From: JACCZX01 sp963786295
GTDB lineage: Bacteria > Pseudomonadota > Gammaproteobacteria > Burkholderiales > Burkholderiaceae_F
Length of the DNA stretch: 64,000 bases
Reading direction: 5' to 3'
NCBI GenBank assembly: GCA_963786295.1
Contig: CAWAYV010000003.1
Coordinates: 62,001-126,000, forward strand
Part shown: in pieces, positions 18,382 through 28,598 of the stretch
Position numbering within the stretch: position 1 is the first letter of the stretch
How the letters are laid out: each line of letters begins with the position of its first letter
The notes under the pieces: model-generated
What the model saw: only the letters and a program-made list of their open reading frames with translations
What the model was told of the DNA's origin: nothing
Database searches by the model: none
Position numbers and translations under genes: made by a program

Positions 18382-21044
18382 TCAAGCTGCGATGGTGACA
18401 AGCTTCGGCCGCACTACCTTGGAAAACTTCACCGGCCGGCCTTCGAGAAACTTGATCACGTTGGCGTCGGCCAGCGCAGTGGCCGTAATCGCGGAGTCGT
18501 CCGCATGCGTCGGCACGCGAATCGAGCCGCGCACCTTGCCGTTGACCTGCACTACCAGCTCCATCTCGTCCTGAATCAACGCGGACTCGTCGACCTTCGG
18601 CCATGGCGCATCGATGATCTCGCCGTACTCGCGCGCGTACCCAAGCTCGTTCCATAGCGCATGCGTGATATGAGGTGCGAGCGGGTACAGGACTCGCAAC
18701 AGGATCCCACTGCTTCCCTGGTCACCGTCGGACTCGCAGGAGGCTGACTGCCGTTGCCGGACTTCGCTTCTTCCAGCGCATTCAGCATCTTCATCGCTGC
18801 CGAAACGACCGTGTTGTAGTGCATACGTTGGTAGTCGATGTCGGCCTGCTTCAGATGCATGTGAATCTCACGCCTTAGGCGCTTTTCACTCGCGGAAAAC
18901 GCAACGCGTTCCAGCGCGCCTGCTTGTGCGATCGACTGGCGTTGCTCGTAACCGAAAGTCCAGAGCCTGCGCAAGAAACGGTGCGCCCCGTCGGCGCTCG
19001 AGCTCGACCACGGCGCGCTCTGATCTGGCGGTCCTGCGAACATCACAAACGCGCGCGCAGTGTCCGCGCCGAACCGCGCGATGATGTCGCGCGGTTCGAC
19101 GACGTTATTCTTGCTTTTCGACATCTTTTCGGTGCCGCCGTAGAACACCGGCTTGCCGTCTTCGGTCGCGGTGACGGTGACGGGCCGGCCGCGATCGTCG
19201 TACTCGATGTCGATCTCGCTCGGGTAATACCATCGCTTCTTGCCGGCATCGTCCTCGCGGTAGTAACACTCCGCCGTCAACATGCCCTGCGTGAACAGGC
19301 GCTTGAACGGCTCGTCGAATTTCACCAACCCCATGTCGCGCATCACCTTGGTCCAGAAGCGCGCGTAGAGCAGGTGCAGTACCGCGTGTTCGATGCCGCC
19401 GATGTACTGATCCATCGGCATCCAGTAATCGTTACGTTCATCGACCATTGCGTGCGCATTGTCCGGCGAGCAGTAGCGCATGTAGTACCAGGACGAATCG
19501 ACGAACGTGTCCATCGTGTCGGTCTCACGACGCGCCGGTTTGCCGCATCGCGGACAGTTGCATTTCAAGAACGGCTCGTACTTGGCGAGCGGATTGCCGG
19601 TGCCGTCAGGGACCAAGATGTTCGGGCAGCACGACCGGCAGATCTTTCTCTGGCACCGGAACGACACCGCACTCCGCGCAGTGAATGATCGGAATCGGCG
19701 TGCCCCAGTAGCGTTGGCGCGAAATGCCCCAGTCGCGCAAGCGCCACTGCACCTGCTTGTCGCCGACGCCGAGAGTCTTTAAATCGGCGGCGATCGCATC
19801 GACGGCGGCTTCATACATCAACCCGTTGTACTTGCCCGAGTTGACACAGACGCCATGCTCTTTGTCCGCATACCAGGCCTGCCAGGCTTCGGTCGAAAAT
19901 TTGCAACCGCCGTCGCTGGGAGCTAGATGTGGCGCGACTGCGATCACTTGCTTGATCGGCAATCCGTACTTTTTCGCAAACTCAAAATCGCGCTCGTCGT
20001 GGCCCGGCACACCCATCACCGCGCCTTCGCCATAGCCCATCAATACATAGTTGCCGATCCAGACCGGCACCTTCTCGCCCGACAGCGGGTGCGTGACAAA
20101 AAATCCGGTCGGCACGCCTTTCTTTTCCATCGTTGCAACGTCGATCTCTGACGTTGTGCCGCGCTTGCATTCCTCGACGAACGCAGCGAGCGTCGGTTCA
20201 TCGCGTGCCAGGCGCAAAGCGAGCGGATGCTCGGCTGCGATCGCGACGAACGTGACGCCCATGATCGTATCGGCGCGCGTCGTGAATACGCGCAGCAATT
20301 TTTGCTCGCCGTCGATCGAGTACGGAAAACCGAAGTTGACGCCGACGCTCTTGCCGATCCAGGCTTCCTGCATCGCGCGCACGTGTGGCGGCCAGTCGAG
20401 GTGCTCGAGATCGGCGAGCAACTCATCGGCGTACTTGGTGATCGCCAGGTAGTAGCCGGGAATCTCGCGCTTCTCGACGATCGCGTCCGAGCGCCATCCG
20501 CGGCCGTCGATCACCTGTTCGTTGGCCAGTACCGTCTGATCGACCGGATCCCAGTTGACGATCTGCGTCTTGCGATACGCGATGCCCGATTCGAGCATCT
20601 TCAGGAACATCCACTGGTTCCACACGTAATAAGTCGGGCTTGCACGTCGTGACTTCGCGCGACCAGTCGAACGCGAGGCCAAGTGGCTCCATCTGCGACT
20701 TCATGTCGGCGATGTTGGCGTAGGTCCACTCGGCGGGCGGCACCTTCTTGTCGATCGCCGCGTTCTCGGACGGCAGGCCGAATGCATCCCAGCCCATCGG
20801 CGTCATCACGTTGTAGCCGCGCATGCGCTGCATGCGATACAGCACGTCGTTCAGCGTGTAGTTGCGCACGTGCCCCATGTGCAGCTTGCCGCTCGGATAC
20901 GGCAGCATCGAGCACACGTAGAACTTCGGCTTCGGTTCGCCGCTCGGCGTTCGTCGCATGCTCGACTGCGCGATACGCTTGTGTCGCGCGCCAATGACGC
21001 TGTGCTTCGGCCTCGATCGCTAGCGGTTCGTACTTAGGATTCAT
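18382..21044 (-). CDS. leuS: Leucyl-tRNA synthetase, four frame breaks
   Basis: This class I synthetase charges tRNA-Leu. The start is ATG at 21044 (MNPKYEPLAIEAEAQRHWRA). The HIGH motif appears as HMGH in SGKLHMGHVRNYT, and the KMSKS motif in EKMSKSKNNVVEPRD. The editing domain (GYGEGAVMGVPGHDERDF) and the zinc-type segment (CNCPRCGKPARRETDTMDTFVDSSWYYMRY, quoted in pieces: CPRCGKPARRETDTMDTF) are present. The C-terminal anticodon and beta-grasp parts end with VVRPKLVTIAA. Breaks lie near 20960, 20650, 19625 and 18700. Every domain is represented in order, and the total of about 870 residues is full length. As an essential gene it argues that the breaks are sequence errors. Confidence 0.93.
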
Positions 21045-21104
21045 CGAACGATTATATGGGGCGCGTTGTTCTTGCTCCGAGGCTTGCCCTAGACTCGCGC
21101 CCTC

Positions 21105-24100
21105 ATGAATTTGCTCGCCAATCTGAACGAGCGGCAACTCGCCGCGGTCACACTTCCGAATCAATCAGCGCTGATACTGGCCGGCGCGGGCAGCGGCAAG
21201 ACGCGCGTGCTGACCACGCGCATCGCTTGGCTGATTCAGACCGGGCAAGTGTCGCCGCAAGGGGTACTGGCGGTCACGTTCACCAACAAGGCGGCCAAGG
21301 AGATGCTGACGCGGTTGTCGGCGATGTTGCCCATCAACACGCGCGGCATGTGGATCGGTACATTTCATGGACTATGCAATCGGATGTTGCGCGCGCATTA
21401 TCGGGATGCAGGGCTGCCGTCGACCTTCCAGATTCTCGATCAGTGCAGATCAGCTCGGTGCGATCAAGCGGCTGTTAAAGGCGAATAACATCGACGACGA
21501 GCGCTACCCGCCGCGCAACCTGCAGCTATTCATCAATAGCGCGAAGGAAGCCGGCCTGCGCGCCGGCTGCGGTCGAAGTCAACGACGATTACAACCGCAA
21601 ATTCGTCGAGCTGTATGCGCAGTATGACGCGCAATGCAATCGCGAAGGTGTGGTCGACTTCGCCGAGCTGTTGCTGCGGTGTTACGAGCTTCTCGATCGA
21701 AACGAGATGCTGCGCGAGCATTATCAAAAGCGGTTTCGCCACGTCCTGGTCGACGAGTTTCAGGATACGAACCGGCTGCAATACGCGTGGCTGAAGCAGC
21801 TCGCAGGTGCCGATAACGCTGTTTTCGCGGTCGGTGACGACGACCAGTGCGTGGTGGCCGGCACCGAAGTGATGATGGGTGACGGTACGGTCAAGCCGGT
21901 CGAGCAGATTCGCGTCGGCAACATCGTCAGGTCGTGCATCGGCGGCGGCAAGATGGGTTCTTCGCGCGTCTGGCGTGTGCACTATCGCACCGAACAGACG
22001 CGGCTTGTGACGATACGCACGCAAAAAGGCAAGGCGCTGACGACGACCCCTGAGCACGTGCACTTCGCCGGCTATGCGGTGGGCCATATGCCGGCGCGAT
22101 TCTTTCTGTACATGATGATGAAGCCCGGAGTTGGTTATCGCCTTGCGGTATCAGGTCATCGTCGCGCCAGGCACAGCAAATACCTGCCGCCTGGCTTTCG
22201 CTATCGCGCACGAAAGGAAGGCGGCGAGCAGATCTGGATCATCGGCACGTACGAAGGCGCGGTTGAGGCGCAAGAAGACATGGCGGTGATGTCGCTCAAA
22301 TATGGCTTGCCGATGCGCGCGTTCACCGCGGGCCGCAAGCGCAAAGGCGAGGCTGGCGTGCCGCGCGAATTCTTCGAATTGAATACCGAGCGCGCTGCCA
22401 AGTGGCTGTTGGCCGACCGCGGCCTTGCGTTCGACCACCCGGACGACCGGCGCCGCCCGTCATTCGGCGACGAAGGCGATGTCATCGTCAGCATGTGCAG
22501 CGACTCGCGCCGCGACAAGCCCGATCATCGGATCTACGCGCGCACGTGCAACGAGCCAGCGATGCGCAAAGCAGTGGACGCGGGTTTCGTGATGAGACCG
22601 ATTACCGAAGGCAAGGGCGGCTGGGCGGCCAAGTTCTGGCGTCGCGACTATGGCGCCGCGATTGAAGACGCATCGCGCCTGCGCGCCGCGATGGGCGGGC
22701 GGCTGATCCAGCGCGATCCGGCTGGGCAAAGGCTATTTGCCATTGATTCAGGCGCAGTACGTGCGCGCCGGCATGGCGGTGGCCGACGCCAAGGGCAGCT
22801 ACGACATCGTGCGCGAAGTCGAGCTGCACGAGCCCGAATCGCGCACCGTTTACGACCTCGACGTCGAGGACTCGCACAACTTCGTTGCCAACGGCATCTG
22901 CACGCACAATTCGATTTATGCGTTTCGCGGCGCCAACGTCGGCAACATGGCGGACTTCGAGCGCGAGTTTCGCGTGCAAAACCTGATCAAGCTCGAGCAG
23001 AACTATCGCTCGGGCGGCCACATACTCAACGCAGCCAACGCGCTGATCTCCAACAATCGCCGTCGCCTCGGCAAGGATCTGTGGACCGACGCAGGCGAGG
23101 GCGAGCCGGTGCGCATTTACGAAGCGCAAACCGACGGCTATGAAGCGGCCTGGATGGTCGAGGAAATCAAGAGCTTGATCGCCGAAGGACATTCTCGCGG
23201 CGAAATTGCGATCCTGTATCGGTCGAACGCGCAGTCGCGGGTGATCGAGCATGCGCTGTTCAATGCGGCGATTCCGTATCGCGTCTATGGCGGGCTGCGA
23301 TTTTTTGAGCGCGCCGAGGTCAAGCACGCGCTGGCGTATCTGCGCCTGATCGAAAACCCGGCCGATGACACCGCGTTCCTGCGTGTCGTCAATTTTCCGC
23401 CGCGCGGAATCGGCGCCCGTACGTTGGAGCAACTGGGCGATGCGGCGCGCGAGAGTGGCCAGACGCTGTACGCGGCGGTCGGAGCGATGACCGGCAAGGC
23501 GAAATCCAATCTGACCGCGTTCGTCAAGCTGATCGACACGTTGCGCACCGAAACCGCTGATTTGCCGCTGTCCGAAATCGTCGACGCGGTGATTCAGCAA
23601 AGCGGATTGATCGCGCACTATCAAGCGGAAAAGGAAGGCGAGGAGCGAATCGAGAACCTGAACGAACTGGTCAACGCCGCGGCCGCGTTCGTAATGGAGG
23701 AAGGCTATGACGCCGGTACGCCCGGAACGCAAAGCGACGCGGAAACCGCGCAGCTATCGCCGCTCGCGGGTTTTCTGTCGCACGCGTCGCTCGAAGCCGG
23801 TGACAACCAGGCCGAGGCCGGTCAGGATGCGCTGCAGACTGATGACCGTGCATTCGGCCAAAGGGCTCGAGTTTTACGCGGTGTTTATCAGCGGGCTCGA
23901 GGAGGGCCTGTTTCCGCACGAAAACAGCATGAACGAACCCGGTGGCCCCGAAGAGGAACGCCGCTTGATGTACGTCGCGATCACGCGCGCGCGGCAGCGG
24001 TTGTATATCAGCTTTGCGCAGAGCCGGATGCTGCACGGCCAGACGCGCTATGGCATCAAGTCGCGATTTATCGAAGAGCTGCCCGAGGGCGCAGTCAAGT

Positions 24101-24363
24101 GGCTAACTCCGCGCGTACGAGCGAGCGCCGGCGGGCGCTTTGGTCAGTGGCACGACACTGGGCTCGCGCCGGCGATACGAACCTCAGTGGCGCGCGCGAA
24201 GCCGACGCATGGTTATCGCATCGGGCAGTCGGTCAATCACGCGCGCTTCGGCGAAGGTGTCGTTATCAACCTGGAAGGCAACGGCGATGACGCGCGCGCG
24301 CAGATCAACTTCGGCCCGCAAGGTGTGAAGTGGCTGTCGCTGGCGGTGGCGAAGCTGACTTAA
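21105..24363 (+). CDS. uvrD: UvrD/Rep-family DNA helicase (DNA helicase II) interrupted by an intein, several frame breaks
   Basis: This is a superfamily 1A 3'-5' helicase for nucleotide-excision and mismatch repair. ATG 21105 starts MNLLANLNERQLAAVTLPN. Walker A is AGAGSGKTRVL, motif Ib FTNKAAKEML, motif II VDEFQDTN, motif III GDDDQ-SIYAFRGA, motif V TVHSAKGLEF and motif VI VAITRARQRLYI. The protein ends in the Tudor-like C-terminal segment (YRIGQSVNHARFGEGVVINLEG). An intein splits motif III between Gln and Ser (21848-22910). Frame breaks lie near 21445, 21560, 22715 (inside the intein) and 23845. Without the intein the helicase would be about 730 residues, normal for UvrD. Confidence 0.93.
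21848..22910 (+). mobile_element. Intein in helicase motif III (GDDDQ | intein | SIYAFRGA)
   Basis: The insertion of about 354 residues starts with Cys-1 (CVVAGTEVMMGDGTVKPVEQ, block A) and has block B as TTTPEHVHF (T67xxH70). It ends with block F VYDLDVEDSHNFVANG and block G ICTHN, followed by the +1 Ser of the host protein. All residues needed for protein splicing are there: Cys1, the TxxH pair, the penultimate His, terminal Asn and Ser+1. Block F-like VEDSHNFVANGI is typical of bacterial inteins. The 200-residue central region (about 82-290) has no LAGLIDADG motif. It includes segments such as GYRLAVSGHRR and VMSLKYGLPMRAF that I associate with other UvrD-type inteins. One frame break lies near 22715. 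Confidence 0.93.
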
Positions 24364-24389
24364 AAGAAACGATCGTGACGTGATTGCAG

Positions 24390-24545
24390 CAGCGTGGCGC
24401 AGCTGCCCCCAGTCGTCGGCAAGTGCCGACCACTGCGGTACTCCAGGCGCGGCGAAAGCTGCACCGTCGCCGAGCCGGCGTCGCTCCGCTCTCGGGCGAC
24501 GCTCAAGGCGGCTCAGGCAGCGCCGCTACGCCAAACGCTGGCGCG
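24390..24545 (+). repeat. Intergenic inverted-arm repeat, family B, copy B1
   Basis: The 156-base element lies between the convergent helicase and transglutaminase genes. The right arm (24516-24545, GGCAGCGCC...GGCGCG) is identical over 30 bases to the right arm of copy B2 (63681-63710). The left arm (24390-24407) is a shortened, imperfect complement. The interior has the family core: GTCGTCGGCAAGTGCCGAC, CTGCGGTACTC (24433-24443) and a GCTCCGCT-CTCGGGCGACG block (24483-24502). No protein frame fits it. Confidence 0.8.
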
Positions 24546-24566
24546 CGACGCGACAGCGTCGAAGGC

Positions 24567-25437
24567 TCAGTTAACGCTGTCGGTTGATAGCGCTTCGGAG
24601 CAGTGATGCGGGCGCACGATGCCGCGCGATGCGTCCTCGACGGCGGTGGTGCGAATCAGCGGTGCCTGCGACAACACGCCGCCGAAAATCGTGGCGAACG
24701 CCACGTCGGCAGCGTCGCGTCCGGTGCCGAAGCGCACGAAGCCCATCGGAATCGCCGTGCCGGAAGGATCAAAGATGTACCAGCGATCACCCAGGTAAGC
24801 CTCGACGTAGGCGTGAAAGTCGGGCGGCCCGAGCACCGGATCAGCGCCATAGTCGGTACCGGTCGTGAAGCGTGCGGGGATGTTCAGTGCGCGACACAGC
24901 GCAATCATCAGGTGCGTGAAATCGCGGCAGACGCCCACCTGCTCGATCAGCGTATCGACCGCCGACGTGTTCGAGTTGGACGTGTTGGACCTGAAGCTGA
25001 CGCGCCGATTGACCCAGTCGCGAATCGCCTCCACTCGGCTGTGCCCCTGCGGACAGGCTGCCGAACTCGTTGTTCGCCAGCTTGTACAGCCGATCGGATT
25101 GGCAATAGCGGCTCGGATATATGTAGCTGATCACCTCGAGCGGAAGGCGCGATACCGGCACTTCCGCAAGTTGCGCCGCTTCGGCGCAGTGGTGTGTCAG
25201 ATCCACTGTCGCTGCGTATGACAGCTTCAGTGGCCCCGGCAGAGCACGCAGGCGCATGTAACGGTTGCCGGTGACCGGGTCGGTATACATCTGCGGAACG
25301 ATCGGCTGGCTGAGCACAAGTTTCTCGGCCGCGATCACTTGACTTCGCGTTTGTGCCGCGTGGATGTTGAACACGAAGTCAGCGCCGTACTGGTCGATTT
25401 CGTAATTCAGCTCAACTTGCAACTCGAGGCGGATCAT
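24567..25437 (-). CDS. Transglutaminase-like cysteine peptidase-fold protein, one frame break
   Basis: The N-terminal half is the beta-rich domain that precedes many bacterial transglutaminase-like proteins (LELQVELNYEIDQYGADFVF...). The C-terminal half is the papain-like catalytic domain with all three residues: Cys in GVCRDFTHLMIALCRALNIPAR (Cys in GVCRDF), His in DFHAYVEAYLG and Asp in WYIFDPSG. The frame breaks near 25040-25050. Total length is about 290 residues. It has no signal peptide and is probably cytoplasmic. The start overlaps the stop of the upstream membrane-protein gene (ATGA at 25434-25437), so the two are coupled. The substrate is unknown. Confidence 0.85.
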
Positions 25438-26217
25438 GTTGCGGAGCTTGACTCAGGTGTTTCGATCAAGCTGCGATAAATCGGGTACTGCGTTGCATAC
25501 CCCACGCTGACCAGCACCAAAGCAACTGGAGCAAACAACATCGACGCCAATTGCGGCGAAGCGCCGAACGCCTGCAGCAATTGGGTCACGACAAAAATGA
25601 CGCCGAACGACAGCGCAAACAGCGCTGCTGCGAGCATCAAAAAGGGCCAGCGGTTGCGCCAACAGGCGAAGAAGGAAAAGAACAGGGCTTTGCCGACAGG
25701 CTGGCCATGCCACGCCACCAACTGGGGCGCGAACCAGGTCACCATCAAAATCGGCAAGTAAGCGATCGCGGCGGCAACGATCGCATCCCATGGAAAGTTC
25801 TGTCCGGCCGATGTCGGGTCGAGTTGTCCATCGACGAATTTCCAATTGGCCAGCTCATCAGCAGCAAGAACCGAAACGAGCAGCACCAGCAAGAGAACCA
25901 AGCCGGCGTTGACAAGCCCCAGACGGGCGAGCGCCTTGCGTTGCTGCGGATCGCGAAACGGCTGCACCATTAAGACGGGCATAGGTATCGAGCCTCGCTC
26001 GGCGTCGCGCCCAGCGAGCGTGAGGCCGATGCGTGCCGAACGGAATAAGCACTGCGGCCAGCGGCAGACCGACAAAAGGCACATAGGCCAGCATCGAAAC
26101 GCCGATCGTGTACAGAATGACCAGCGAAGTGAAGGCAAATGGCTGTCGGCGGTACAACCTCAGAGCGTCGCGCAGCCACATCAAACCGGCGCGAGCCGGT
26201 AGCGTCTTAACGACCAT
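25434..26217 (-). CDS. BPSS1780-family integral membrane protein, one frame break
   Basis: The hydrophobic protein of about 260 residues and six predicted helices is of a type I recognise from Burkholderiales as the BPSS1780 family. The N-terminus reads MVVKTLPARAGLMWLRDALRLYRRQPFAFTSLVI (the RAGLMWLRDALRLYRRQP part is diagnostic), and the C-terminus has SVGYATQYPIYRSLIE. I take ATG at 26217; a TTG one codon upstream is possible. The frame breaks near 26035. It follows thrB on the same strand, an arrangement common in the group, and its function is not known. Confidence 0.8.
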
Positions 26218-26238
26218 CAAGTTTCATCGACGTCGCCT

Positions 26239-27214
26239 TCAGTGAGTGACCCATGGCAACGATGCTGCAGCGGTCCGGCACTTCAAGATGCGCTCGAAAT
26301 GTGCGGGGTCGTGCGGCGTAAGCAAGTGAGCGGGTCGCGGCAGATAGTAGTCGTATAAACGAGAAATCCAGAATCGAAGTGCAGCGGCTCGCAGCGACGT
26401 ACGCCAACATTCCTGCTCGTCCTCGGTGAGCGGACGTACCGCGTGGTAAGCATTGAGCATTGCGTGTGCCCGCGCCGGTTCGAATTCGCCGCTGGCTTGC
26501 TCGATACACCAATCGTTGATCGTGATTGCGAGGTCGAACAGCCAGATGGAACACCCGGCAAAGTAAAAATCAATGACGCCGCCGATGCGGTCATCCTCGC
26601 CGTCGCGCACAAGCAGGACGTTGTCGCGGAACAGATCGGCGTGGATCGGGCCGCTCGGCAGCTTTTCGAAGCGAGCGCTGCGGAAAAACGAATCCTGGAG
26701 TATCAGTTCCTCGGCCAATGTGTGCATCACGTCATCCGGCACATGCGGCTCCAGCTTCGGCACCGCACTTTTCCACCAACCGATGCCGCGCAGATGCGGT
26801 TGAAACGGCGCGAAGTCCAGCCCGGCCAGATGCATTCGCGCTAGGAATTCACCGACGCTGGCGCACTGTGCCGCGGTCGGCTCGGTTGTTGCCCTACCGG
26901 GCAGCCGCGTAACCAGCGCCGCGGGCTTGCTCTTCAACTCGGCGAGCAGCGCTCCGCTGCGAGTCGGCTGCGGCTCCGGCACCGGCAATCCTTTGCGCGA
27001 CAGGTGAAGCATCAACTGCAGGTAAAACGGCAGTTGCTTCGCCGTCAGCCGCTCGAACACGGTCAGCACGTAGCGGCCGCGGTCTGTGCGTGACGAAATA
27101 GTTCGTGTTCTCGATGCCGGTGTGGATTCCCTCGAGCTCGACCAACTCGCCGAGCGAAAAGTGGCTTAAAAATGCGTTGACTTCGGCGCGCGACAGCGCG
27201 GTAAATACCGCCAT
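26239..27214 (-). CDS. thrB: Homoserine kinase (choline-kinase-like type), one frame break
   Basis: It phosphorylates homoserine in threonine synthesis. This is the ThrB form found in pseudomonads and betaproteobacteria, with an aminoglycoside-phosphotransferase fold rather than the GHMP fold of E. coli ThrB. From ATG 27214 it reads MAVFTALSRAEVNAFLSHFSLGELVELEGI, of which GIENTNYFVT is the nucleotide-loop region. After a break near 27085-27095 it continues VLTVFERLTAKQLPFYLQLM. The catalytic block is GPIHADLFRDNVLL with metal site IGGVIDFYFAG. Combined length is about 320 residues. It lies in a same-strand group from the LOG gene to the transglutaminase. Confidence 0.92.
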
Positions 27215-27227
27215 CGCGCGAGAAAGG

Positions 27228-27780
27228 CTAGTTGGAAGGCTTCGCCGAGGGTTGCGCCGGAGCCTGCGGCGGCGCAGGAGCCGGTAGCGGCGCCGGCGTC
27301 GGCCGGCCGAACTCAAACCGGAAAAAATTCGGCACCGACAGCCCTGGGTTCATTTGTGTCGTCCCAAGCGGCTGCCTGCCTTCGCGGTTCATCATCGTAT
27401 AGCTGTGCGTCGAACCGGCGGGCGTCACGACGACCTCGGTGATCCGATTCGAAGTGCGGAACTGCTCGATGCGGGTCGTATTGCTGGTGTCATCGCGCTC
27501 GATCTTTGCGTTGTCCGGATCACCTGCGGGCGTCGGCTGCAGCGCCTCTTCGACGCTGGCCGGCTTGACCGCCTGCAACTCGCGCTCATCGATCGCCTGG
27601 CGTTCTGCCGGGGACAATTCGATCGCACGGCGCGGCTTGGCCGGCGCGGGCTTGGTCGGCGCGGCTTGGTCGCCTTGTCTCGGTCGCTGCGGGCATCGGA
27701 GGCGGAGGCGGAGCAACGGGAGTCTGCGCAAACGCCATCGGCGTCCACGCCAGCAACACTGCCAATGCAACGGTTTTCAT
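27228..27780 (-). CDS. DUF2782 periplasmic protein, one frame break
   Basis: The protein of about 180 residues begins with a Sec signal peptide (MKTVALAVLLAWTPMAFAQT). A Pro/Ala/Lys-rich low-complexity stretch follows, then a conserved core (RTSNRITEVVVTPAGSTHSYTMMNREGRQPL, quoted only as RITEVVVTPAG and HSYTMMNREG) typical of DUF2782. It ends with a Pro-rich tail. The frame breaks near 27680 inside the low-complexity part. Its position beside thrB and polA is the usual one in betaproteobacteria. The function is unknown. Confidence 0.8.
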
Positions 27781-27822
27781 CTCCAGCCTCGCAGTCGCGC
27801 ACGCACTTCACGCAGGCAAATT

Positions 27823-28561
27823 CTATAGATAAAGCATCTGTTCGCGCTCGCTCGCCGTTTGCGAAAATCCGCGCGCGTCATAGAAATCGAAAATCGCGTT
27901 GACCACCGCGTCGCTGCTATCGACGATCGTCATCATGTCGAGATCGGTAGCAGCGATCATGCCTTCGGCGACCAGCGTATTGCGCATCCAGTCGATCAGC
28001 CCACTCCAGAAACGCGAGCCGACGAGCACCAGCGGCATCGACTTTCCCTTGCCGGTCTGCATCAGCGTCAGCGCCTCGGACAGTTCGTCGACCGTGCCGA
28101 AGCCGCCCGGCAGCACGACGTACGCCGCGGCGTACTTGACGAACGCCACCTTGCGCGCAAAAAAGTGGCGAAAGCGCAGCGAGATGTCCTGATACGGATT
28201 GCCGTACTGCTCGAAAGGCAATTCGATGTTGAGCCCGACCGACGGTGAAGCGCCTTCGTAGGCGCCGCGGTTGGCCGCTTCCATGATGCCCGGGCCGCCG
28301 CCGCTGATGACGGCAAACCCCGCGTCCGATAATTTACGCGCGATCTCGACCGTCATTTGATACATCGGCTGCCTCGGGCGTCGAGCGGGCGCTGCCGAAG
28401 ATCGATACCGCGGGCCGTATCTCGGACAGCCGTTCGGTCGCTTCGACAAACTCTGAAATAATTCCCCACAAGTGCCACGATTCGCGCGCCTTCTGAGCGG
28501 TGGCGCGCTCCGGCATGGTCACTGCGCGAAGGCTCGGAATGTTTTTTCGATGATCGAGCAC
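27823..28561 (-). CDS. LOG-family (TIGR00730) nucleotide phosphoribohydrolase-like protein, one frame break
   Basis: This Rossmann-fold protein has both LOG motifs: SGGGPGIMEAANRGAYEG and PGGFGTVDELSEALTLMQ. LOG proteins remove ribose-5-phosphate from cytokinin nucleotides or purine monophosphates; the bacterial role is often AMP/IMP hydrolysis or is unknown. I chose GTG at 28561 because AGGAG lies seven bases before it; an internal ATG at 28516 has no ribosome site. The frame breaks near 28370. Total length is about 245 residues. It is divergent from polA with only 37 bases between the starts. Confidence 0.85.
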
Positions 28562-28598
28562 AGCGTTCTCCTGATCAATTGCACACCTTAACGAATAC

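Noticed and set aside
22602..23732. 376-codon frame on the minus strand inside uvrD
   Set aside because: Exact antisense of conserved helicase and intein sequence; no family resemblance.
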